Of a DNA stretch of 64,000 bases, positions 58,414 through 64,000 are shown piece by piece; within the stretch, counting starts at the first letter, position 1, and the number at the start of each line of letters is the position of its first letter. Both the position numbers and the translations under genes were made by a program. The notes beneath the pieces were generated by a model that was not told the origin of the DNA, did no database searches, and saw only the letters and a program-made list of their open reading frames with translations. The stretch is from Candidatus Eisenbergiella merdigallinarum (GTDB lineage: Bacteria; Bacillota; Clostridia; Lachnospirales; Lachnospiraceae), in contig DWXE01000005.1 in the NCBI GenBank assembly GCA_019119355.1, positions 1 to 64,000 on the forward strand, written 5' to 3'.

Positions 58414-60246
58414 ATGAATCAGAAAAGAGAAGATGTCAGAAACGTAGCCATCATCGCCCATGTCGATCACGGCAAAACCACTCTGGTGGACGAACTGCTC
58501 AAGCAGAGCGGCGTTTTCCGGGAGAATCAGGAGGTCGCGGAACGGGTGATGGACTCCAACGCCATCGAGCGCGAGAGGGGCATCACCATTCTTTCCAAAA
58601 ATACGGCCGTCACCTACAACGGCGTGAAAATCAATATCATCGATACGCCCGGCCACGCGGACTTCGGCGGCGAGGTGGAGCGGGTGCTGAAAATGGTCAA
58701 CGGCGTCATCCTGGTGGTGGACGCGTTCGAAGGGCCCATGCCGCAGACCCGTTTCGTTCTCAGAAAGGCGCTGGAGCTCCAGCTCCCCGTCATCGTCTGC
58801 ATCAATAAGATCGACCGGCCCGAGGCGCGTCCCCTGGCCGTGGTGGACGAAGTGCTGGAGCTGTTTCTGGAGCTGGACGCCAACGACGAGCAGCTGGACT
58901 GCCCCTTCGTTTTCGCTTCCGCCAAAAACGGCAGCGCCACCCTCAACATCACCGTGAAGAATAAGGACATGAAGCCCCTGTTCGACACCATCCTGGACTA
59001 CATCCCCGCTCCCGAAGGGGATCCCGAAGCGGGCACCCAGCTTCTGATCAGCACCATCGACTACAACGAATACGTGGGCCGCATCGGCGTCGGAAAGGTG
59101 GACAACGGCACCGTCAGCGTCAATCAGGAAGTGGTCATCGTCAACCATCACGACCCGGACAAGCAGAAGCGCGTCAAGGTCAGCAAGCTCTACGAATTCG
59201 ACGGGCTCAACAAGGTGGAGGTGAAGACCGCGGGAATCGGATCCATCGTCGCCATCTCCGGCATCGCGGACATCCATATCGGGGACACCCTCTGCTCCCC
59301 CGAGCATCCGGATCCCATCCCGTTCCAGAAAATTTCCGAGCCCACCATCGCCATGCAGTTCATGGTCAACGATTCCCCTCTGGCCGGGAAGGAGGGCAAA
59401 TATGTGACCAGCCGCCATCTGCGCGACCGGCTCTTTAAAGAGCTCAACACCGACGTTTCCCTGCGGGTGGAGGAAACGGATTCCACCGACGTATTCAAGG
59501 TTTCCGGGCGGGGCGAGCTGCATCTGTCCGTGCTGATCGAAAACATGCGGCGGGAAGGATACGAATTCGCCGTCAGCAAAGCGGAGGTGCTGTATCATTT
59601 CGACGAAAAGGGACACCGCCTGGAGCCCATGGAACAGGTTTACATCGATGTTCCGGAAGAATACGCCGGAAGCGTCATCGAAAAGCTGGGCCAGCGCAGG
59701 GGCGAGCTGGTGAACATGGCCCCCGGCAACGGCGGCGTCACCCGGCTGGAGTTCATGATCCCTTCCCGGGGGCTGATCGGTTACCGCGGGGAATTTCTCA
59801 CCGACACCCGCGGAAACGGCGTCATGAACGCGGTTTTCGACAGCTACGCCCCCTATAAGGGAGATATCCAGTACCGCAAGCAGGGCTCCCTGATCGCTTT
59901 CGAGGCCGGGGAAGCCATCACTTACGGGCTGTACAACGCCCAGGAGCGCGGAACTCTCTTCATCGGCCCCGGGGAAAAGGTCTACGCCGGCATGGTAATC
60001 GGCCAGACCGGCAGGAGCGACGACGTGGAGGTCAACGTCTGCAAGACCAAAAAGCTCACCAACACCCGTTCCTCCAGCGCCGACGAAGCGCTGCGCCTGA
60101 CCCCGCCGCGGATCCTGAGCCTGGAACAGGCGCTGGATTTCATCGATACCGACGAACTTCTGGAAGTGACCCCGGTTTCCTTAAGAATCCGTAAAAAAAT
60201 CCTGGATCACACCATGCGCAAGCGCGCGGCGATCCAGGGAAAATAG
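58414..60246 (+). CDS. typA: Ribosome-associated GTPase TypA/BipA
   Basis: The product has 610 residues from ATG 58414, whose context is GAGGAA 4-5 bases ahead. It has the GTPase motifs NVAIIAHVDHGKTTLVDELL, IIDTPGHADFGGEV and VCINKIDRPEARP, then beta-barrel and EF-G-like domains III and V (GRGELHLSVLIENMRREGYE). The TypA-specific C-terminal domain contains TNTRSSSADEALRLTPPRIL. It acts on the 50S subunit in assembly and stress. A longer open frame upstream lacks GTPase features. It has its own promoter. Confidence 0.96.
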   Translation: MNQKREDVRNVAIIAHVDHGKTTLVDELLKQSGVFRENQEVAERVMDSNAIERERGITILSKNTAVTYNGVKINIIDTPGHADFGGEVERVLKMVNGVILVVDAFEGPMPQTRFVLRKALELQLPVIVCINKIDRPEARPLAVVDEVLELFLELDANDEQLDCPFVFASAKNGSATLNITVKNKDMKPLFDTILDYIPAPEGDPEAGTQLLISTIDYNEYVGRIGVGKVDNGTVSVNQEVVIVNHHDPDKQKRVKVSKLYEFDGLNKVEVKTAGIGSIVAISGIADIHIGDTLCSPEHPDPIPFQKISEPTIAMQFMVNDSPLAGKEGKYVTSRHLRDRLFKELNTDVSLRVEETDSTDVFKVSGRGELHLSVLIENMRREGYEFAVSKAEVLYHFDEKGHRLEPMEQVYIDVPEEYAGSVIEKLGQRRGELVNMAPGNGGVTRLEFMIPSRGLIGYRGEFLTDTRGNGVMNAVFDSYAPYKGDIQYRKQGSLIAFEAGEAITYGLYNAQERGTLFIGPGEKVYAGMVIGQTGRSDDVEVNVCKTKKLTNTRSSSADEALRLTPPRILSLEQALDFIDTDELLEVTPVSLRIRKKILDHTMRKRAAIQGK

Positions 60247-60259
60247 GACGCATCTCTTT

Positions 60260-60865
60260 TCAGTTCACTTCCGTCACCCGAAATCCCGTCCCGGTCTCAT
60301 CCCTTTGAAACATGATGTTGGGCCCGCCCTCAGGGCCCAGCGTCCAGCGGCCGTTCTCTTCCCGGAGTTCATAGAGGTTTGCCGAAAGAACGGCCTCCCT
60401 CCGGGCGTCCGGAAAGATCAGGGAAGGGTCCAGGGTTTCCAGTTCCGCCGGGGCGGCGATCGTCCGGACCCCGCCGTTTTCGCGCACCGTCAGCGGAAAA
60501 GCCGCCAGCGAACTCAGGCCCTGCAGGCTCCTGTTCTCCGCCATGAAGCGGACGCTGCCGGCAAAGGCCAGGGCTTCCCGCTGCGCCCGCGGTTTTGCAG
60601 CGCCGTCCGAAAGCCGCGTCGCCCGCCCGTTTTCCAGGCGGACGGATACCGGGGTCCCCAGCATCAGCCCGCCCGCGAGCGAAATCTCCTCCGGCATGGG
60701 AAACGTCAGCAGTTCGCCCTGGGCGGTGACGACGGAAACGCTGTTCATGGTGGCGTCGATGACGATTCCCTCCAGCTGTTCCCCATAATCCTCATGCGCG
60801 CCCGCCTCCGCGGACAACAGGCACGCCGTCAGCAGGGCGGCCGCGATCTTTCCCTTTCCCTTCAC
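60260..60865 (-). CDS. Secreted protein of unknown function
   Basis: The product has 201 residues. A signal peptide is likely (MKGKGKIAAALLTACLLSAE, cleavage near GAHE). The mature sequence is short beta-rich blocks: GIVIDATMNSVSVVTAQGEL, VSVRLENGRATRLSDGAAKP and NGRWTLGPEGGPNIMF. No known enzyme signature is seen. The middle resembles small beta-barrel or Ig-like folds that bind surface polymers, which is only a guess. It follows xth by 16 bases on the same strand and meets typA tail to tail within 13 bases. Confidence 0.7.
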   Translation of the reverse strand: MKGKGKIAAALLTACLLSAEAGAHEDYGEQLEGIVIDATMNSVSVVTAQGELLTFPMPEEISLAGGLMLGTPVSVRLENGRATRLSDGAAKPRAQREALAFAGSVRFMAENRSLQGLSSLAAFPLTVRENGGVRTIAAPAELETLDPSLIFPDARREAVLSANLYELREENGRWTLGPEGGPNIMFQRDETGTGFRVTEVN

Positions 60866-60881
60866 GTTTTCACAAACCCTC

Positions 60882-61637
60882 TCAGTCCTTTAAAATCAGT
60901 CCCACCGGGCAGTGATCCGAGCCCATCACTTCCGTATAGATGCAGGCGTCCTGCAGCCGTTCCTTCAGGCATCCGGAAACGATGAAATAATCGATGCGCC
61001 ACCCCGCGTTCTTGCTGCGGGCCTGGAACCGGTAGGACCACCAGGAATAGATTCCCTCCCGGTCCGGGTAAAAGTAACGGAACGTGTCCACGAATCCGCT
61101 CTCCAGAAGGCGGGACATCTTCGCCCGCTCTTCATCGGTAAAACCGGCGTTTTTCCGGTTCGTCTTCGGATTTTTCAGATCGATCTCCCGGTGCGCCACG
61201 TTCAGATCCCCGCAGAAGATCACCGGTTTGTTTTGTTCCAGTCCTTTTAAATAGGAAAGGAAGGCGTCTTCCCACCGCATCCGGTAGTCCAGCCTCGCCA
61301 GCCCGTCCTGGGAGTTCGGCGTATAGACCGTGACCAGATAAAAGTCCGGAAATTCCAGCGAGATCACGCGCCCCTCATGGTCGTGCTCCTCCACTCCGAT
61401 CCCGTAGGAGACGGAAAGGGGCTCCTTTTTGGAAAAAACCGCCGTCCCGGAATATCCTTTCTTCTCCGCGCTGTTCCAATATTGATGATAGCCCGGCAGA
61501 TCCAGCTGAATCTGTCCGGGCTGGAGCTTCGTCTCCTGCAGGCAGAAGATGTCTGCGTCCGCCTCCTTAAAAAAATCCTCAAATCCTTTCGTCACACAGG
61601 CCCGCAGCCCGTTTACGTTCCACGATATCAGTTTCAT
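60882..61637 (-). CDS. xth: Exodeoxyribonuclease III (AP endonuclease, ExoA/Xth)
   Basis: The product has 251 residues of the exonuclease-endonuclease-phosphatase fold. Active-site blocks are [53 protein letters not shown] and [13 protein letters not shown], ending [12 protein letters not shown]. The enzyme cuts at abasic sites and trims 3' ends in base-excision repair. It follows mgtE by 15 bases on the same strand. Confidence 0.95.
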   Translation of the reverse strand: MKLISWNVNGLRACVTKGFEDFFKEADADIFCLQETKLQPGQIQLDLPGYHQYWNSAEKKGYSGTAVFSKKEPLSVSYGIGVEEHDHEGRVISLEFPDFYLVTVYTPNSQDGLARLDYRMRWEDAFLSYLKGLEQNKPVIFCGDLNVAHREIDLKNPKTNRKNAGFTDEERAKMSRLLESGFVDTFRYFYPDREGIYSWWSYRFQARSKNAGWRIDYFIVSGCLKERLQDACIYTEVMGSDHCPVGLILKD

Positions 61638-61652
61638 CCGTTTTTCTCCTTC

Positions 61653-63038
61653 CTATACCTGTAAATGCAAAAAGGACACCGCGAACTGGAAATAAATGAT
61701 CAGGGAAAGGGCGTCCACGATGGTGGTGATGAACGGGCTGGCCATCACGGCGGGATCGAATCCCAGCCGTTTCGCGGCCATGGGGAGCACGCAGCCCACC
61801 GTTTTTGCGATGGTCACCGCAGCCACCAGAGTCAGGCATACCACCGCGGACACCGCAAGGCCCACCCGGTCGAACAGCATCAGCTTCGCGAAATTGCACG
61901 CCGCCAGCGTCGCCCCGCACAGGATCGCTACGCGGATTTCCTTCCAGATGACAAAAAACAGATCCGAAAAATCGATATCGTTCAAAGAGAGCCCGCGGAT
62001 CACGGTGGCGCTGGTCTGTCCTCCCGCATTTCCGCCGGTATCCATCAGCATGGGGATGAAGGCGGTCAAAATCACACAGCTGCTCAGTGCGTCCTCGAAG
62101 GTCGTGATGATCCTGCCCGTAAAGGTGGCCGAAATCATCAGCAGGAGAAGCCACGGAATCCGCTTTCTCCAGATCTCGAAGACGCCGGTCTTCATATAGG
62201 GTTTGTCTCCGGGCAGGATGGCGTTCATCTTCTCGATGTCCTCCGTGGCCTCTTCTTCCACGATATCCATGATGTCGTCCACGGTGATGATGCCCACCAG
62301 CCGGCTCTCGTTGTCCACCACCGGCATGGAGGTGAAATCGTACTTCTGAAACAGGGCGGCCGCTTCTTCCTGATCCATCAGCGTGTGGATGGAAATGACA
62401 TTTTCGTTCATGAAGTCGCCGATCACTTCCCCGCCGTCGTGCAGCAGCAGCGCGCGAAGCGCTACCGTCCCGATCAGCCTCCTGGAATCGTCCAGCACAT
62501 AGCAGTTGTTGACGGTCTCGCTGTCCAGCCCCACCTTCCGGATCCGTTCGATGGCCTCCGAAACCCGGAGGCTCTCCCGCAGGTCCACATATTCCACGGT
62601 CATGATGCTGCCGGCGGAATCCTCGGGATAGCGCAGCAGATGGTTGATATCCCGCCTGGTATCCGGGCTGGCGTGGGCCAGAATCCGCTTCACCACATTC
62701 GCCGGCATCTCGTCCATCAGATCCGCGGCGTCGTCCGCCATCAGATGATCCACGATGGCCGCCGCGTCCCTGTCCGACAGGGAGGTGATGATATACTGCT
62801 CGTTGTCCACGTCCATATAGGAAAAGACCGCCGCCGCCAGATCCTTGGGCAGGATGCGGAATACCCGCAGCATCTCTTCCTCTTCCATTTCTTCCAGCGC
62901 GGCGGCCACATCCGCTTCGTTCTGTTCGGACAGATGCTGCCTCAGCCTGGTGTACTGCTTCTCCTCCAGCAGTTTCCGCAACAGTTCTTTTTCGCGGATT
63001 TCTCTTTCTCTCAGTTCATTTTCCCTGATTTCTTTCAT
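61653..63038 (-). CDS. mgtE: MgtE magnesium transporter
   Basis: The product has 461 residues from ATG 63038 with AGGAGGG 8 bases ahead. The N-domain (EADVAAALEEMEEEEMLRVF, then a HLMADDAADLMDEM stretch) is followed by two CBS domains (SAGSIMTVEYVDLRE, FMNENVISIHTLMDQEEAAA). Five membrane helices follow, with VASPF-like GFDPAVMASPFITTIVDALS and the conserved MDTGGNAGGQTSATVIRGL lining the pore. MgtE opens when cytoplasmic Mg2+ is low. Its ribosome site is covered by a leader ORF and can pair with upstream sequence (see 63016-63162). Confidence 0.95.
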   Translation of the reverse strand: MKEIRENELREREIREKELLRKLLEEKQYTRLRQHLSEQNEADVAAALEEMEEEEMLRVFRILPKDLAAAVFSYMDVDNEQYIITSLSDRDAAAIVDHLMADDAADLMDEMPANVVKRILAHASPDTRRDINHLLRYPEDSAGSIMTVEYVDLRESLRVSEAIERIRKVGLDSETVNNCYVLDDSRRLIGTVALRALLLHDGGEVIGDFMNENVISIHTLMDQEEAAALFQKYDFTSMPVVDNESRLVGIITVDDIMDIVEEEATEDIEKMNAILPGDKPYMKTGVFEIWRKRIPWLLLLMISATFTGRIITTFEDALSSCVILTAFIPMLMDTGGNAGGQTSATVIRGLSLNDIDFSDLFFVIWKEIRVAILCGATLAACNFAKLMLFDRVGLAVSAVVCLTLVAAVTIAKTVGCVLPMAAKRLGFDPAVMASPFITTIVDALSLIIYFQFAVSFLHLQV

Positions 63039-63162
63039 CGCAACTTCCCTCCTGTGGCCCAAAAGGGCATACTGAAGTCAGGAGCGCGGTTTTACGACTT
63101 CGCTCCTTCTGTTTCTGTCCCGGTCGGGGACTGTCTCCGCTGCCTGATGGACTGCCCGTCAT
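63016..63162 (-). CDS. 48-residue leader ORF overlapping the mgtE start
   Basis: A strong AAAGGAGG lies 8 bases before ATG 63162. The peptide has 48 residues, is basic and Pro/Gly/Ser-rich (MTGSPSGSGDSPRPGQKQKE, Arg/Lys-rich centre) and reads through the mgtE ribosome site and start. It stops at 63016, 20 bases inside mgtE. Its promoter is at 63212-63240. Leader peptides with prolines control the Mg2+ transporter mgtA in enterobacteria. A similar role here is inference, but the position, ribosome site and RNA pairings fit. Confidence 0.6.
   Translation of the reverse strand: MTGSPSGSGDSPRPGQKQKERSRKTALLTSVCPFGPQEGSCDERNQGK
63048..63107 (-). promoter_or_regulatory. Mutually exclusive RNA pairings upstream of mgtE
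   Basis: In the mRNA, CGCTCCTG (63079-63086) can pair either with AGGAGCG upstream (63101-63107) or with the mgtE ribosome site CAGGAGG (63048-63054). A GAAGTC/GACTTC pair competes with the first stem. A small GCCC-TTTT-GGGC hairpin (63057-63068) lies beside the ribosome site. This is the pattern of a translational on/off switch controlled by the leader ribosome. Confidence 0.5.
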
Positions 63163-63211
63163 AAAACCACCTCCTTTCGAAATTGACGATGTGAACTGTT
63201 TCAACGCTTTT

Positions 63212-63240
63212 ATGCTACTGTATGCGCCCGTCTTTGTCAA
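63212..63240 (-). promoter_or_regulatory. Promoter of the mgtE leader and mgtE
   Basis: A perfect TTGACA and TAGCAT are 17 bases apart on the minus strand, at the very end of the YigZ gene. Confidence 0.65.
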
Positions 63241-63901
63241 CAAAATACAGGCTCTCCATCCGGTCGAAAACCGCCCGCCCGTTGGTGGCTTCCACCAGTT
63301 TCTTTTCAAATCCTTCCGCTTTCTCCCAGACCAGCAGCAACCTGATGCGCACCCGGTCGGTGTAGCTGATTTCCTCCGGCTCAAGCCCCTCCTGGCCCAT
63401 CAGATACTGGATTTTCCCCAGATCGGTATAGTCCGCGTCGATCTGCAGGCGAACGCCGTACCGCATGGTCCCCAGCCGGCAGGCCGCCAGCCCTTCCTTC
63501 ACCGCCATGGTATAGGCCCGGACCAGCCCGCCGGTCCCCAGCAGGGTCCCTCCGAAGTACCTCGTCACCACCACGGCCGCGTTTCGGATCTTTTCGCCAA
63601 GAAGCACCTCCAGCATGGGCCGTCCGGCCGTCCGGGCCGGCTCCCCGTCGTCGCTGCATCTGGTCAGCCCGGCCTTTTCCCCGATCACGAAAGCCGAGCA
63701 GTTGTGGGAGGCGTCCCAGTAAGTCTTCTTCATCTCCTCGATGAACGCCGTCGCTTCCTCCTCCGATTCCACCGGACGAACCGTGGCGATAAAACGGGAT
63801 TTTTTCTCCGTCAGCTCCCCCTGCCCGCCTTCCAGCACCACCCTCCAGGGCTCCGCAATCTCCTGATTTTCCATCCGTTCCTTATCCATCCTCTCACCCA
63901 T
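63215..63901 (-). CDS. YigZ/IMPACT family protein
   Basis: The product has about 228 residues. The IMPACT/YigZ N-domain is plain: ELTEKKSRFIATVRPVESEE, WDASHNCSAFVIGEKAGLTR, SDDGEPARTAGRPMLEVLLG and VVVTRYFGGTLLGTGGLVRA. A ferredoxin-like C-domain (MRYGVRLQIDADYTDLGKIQ) follows. The role in translation control or proteostasis is not firmly established in bacteria. Several in-frame ATGs lie close together. 63901 is preferred for an AAAGGA ribosome site, with 63889 or 63874 possible. It is the last gene before the right edge, transcribed leftward. Confidence 0.88.
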   Translation of the reverse strand: MGERMDKERMENQEIAEPWRVVLEGGQGELTEKKSRFIATVRPVESEEEATAFIEEMKKTYWDASHNCSAFVIGEKAGLTRCSDDGEPARTAGRPMLEVLLGEKIRNAAVVVTRYFGGTLLGTGGLVRAYTMAVKEGLAACRLGTMRYGVRLQIDADYTDLGKIQYLMGQEGLEPEEISYTDRVRIRLLLVWEKAEGFEKKLVEATNGRAVFDRMESLYFVDKDGRIQ

Positions 63902-64000
63902 CCTTACGTTCCTTTCTGCTAACATCTTACCCATTTCGGCCCCGGGATGCAAACAAAAATGCAGGGATAAAGCGGGTTTTTTTGTGAAGAATATCTTAAT

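Noticed and set aside
58186-59616. A 476-codon minus-strand frame opposite typA
   Set aside because: Reverse shadow of the conserved GTPase with no ribosome site or motifs.
63039-63211. Mg2+ M-box (ykoK) riboswitch ahead of mgtE
   Set aside because: None of the long conserved M-box blocks is visible. The region is instead a leader ORF with short pairings.
1-64000. CRISPR arrays, rRNA genes, prophage structural genes
   Set aside because: No regularly spaced direct repeats with unique spacers, no rRNA-like stretch and no phage head or tail genes were seen by eye. The recombinase fragment at 1-262 is the only integrase-type signal.

Overview
The window reads as a chromosomal segment of a spore-forming, moderately GC-rich Clostridia, most likely Lachnospiraceae. 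The grounds are spoVAE, a GerMN-domain lipoprotein, a WalRK-like two-component pair, class III fructose-bisphosphatase, an FMN riboswitch ahead of an ECF RibU, and a YerC/TrpR-like regulator. tRNA genes carry no encoded CCA. Most of the window is core biosynthesis. Four places carry signs of damage or transfer: 1-1600, 6480-8600, 41.3-42.5 kb and 52.1-52.8 kb.

Layout. (1) 1-1604: a membrane sensor gene (minus strand) runs in frame into a headless serine-recombinase fragment and off the edge. (2) 1.9-6.4 kb: an XRE-TPR regulator, an XRE-AbrB regulator overlapping an alpha/beta hydrolase, and a WYL regulator with a GyrI-like protein. (3) 6.5-8.6 kb: a decapitated GNAT gene, a RhuM-family gene, a DUF6061-like small protein and a frameshifted rlmD tail. 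(4) 8.6-16 kb: rlmD, pcrA, an orphan substrate-binding lipoprotein, a cold-shock protein and a YerC-like regulator. (5) 16-18.4 kb: glmS with a leader hairpin, then a zinc-ribbon protein. (6) 18.4-25.8 kb: one minus-strand operon comEA, OmpR-type regulator, histidine kinase, GerMN lipoprotein, comEC, holA and zinc ribbon. It links DNA uptake genes with an envelope-type two-component system.

(7) 25.8-31.8 kb: a small DMT transporter whose start codon lies in a 15-bp hairpin, an orphan substrate-binding protein, and argD, argB, argJ and a GNAT gene. (8) 31.9-41.2 kb: hemL, hemB, cobA-hemD fusion, hemC, precorrin-2 dehydrogenase and hemA, behind a large fused flavin/rhodanese/siroheme-type reductase. 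Together they make the tetrapyrrole precursor, divert it to siroheme, and encode a probable siroheme enzyme. (9) 41.3-45.2 kb: an AT-richer ferredoxin-type aldo/keto reductase, then divergent argC and argG around a candidate ArgR site. With argJ/B/D these cover most of arginine synthesis.

(10) 45.3-49.2 kb: DUF1294, a LytTR response regulator, DegV, a DUF5721-like protein, solitary spoVAE and DUF1836. (11) 49.2-52.9 kb: tRNA-Pro, tRNA-Val and tRNA-Ala, a eukaryotic-type HisA, a repeat-rich lipoprotein, FMN riboswitch-ribU, and a riboflavin-kinase fragment joined in frame to an OmpR-type winged helix but out of frame with its likely start, then an antisense tRNA-Ala. (12) 53-64 kb: fbp with dapB and dapA, cobalamin adenosyltransferase, tandem-OB SSB, typA, a secreted protein, xth, mgtE and YigZ. 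mgtE is preceded by a 48-codon leader ORF and mutually exclusive RNA pairings that could hide its ribosome site.

The strongest candidates for something undescribed are the mgtE leader switch (63.0-63.2 kb), the riboflavin-kinase/winged-helix gene behind the FMN riboswitch (52.1-52.8 kb), the start-codon hairpin of the DMT transporter (26.2 kb), and the fused reductase with its siroheme operon (31.9-41.2 kb).
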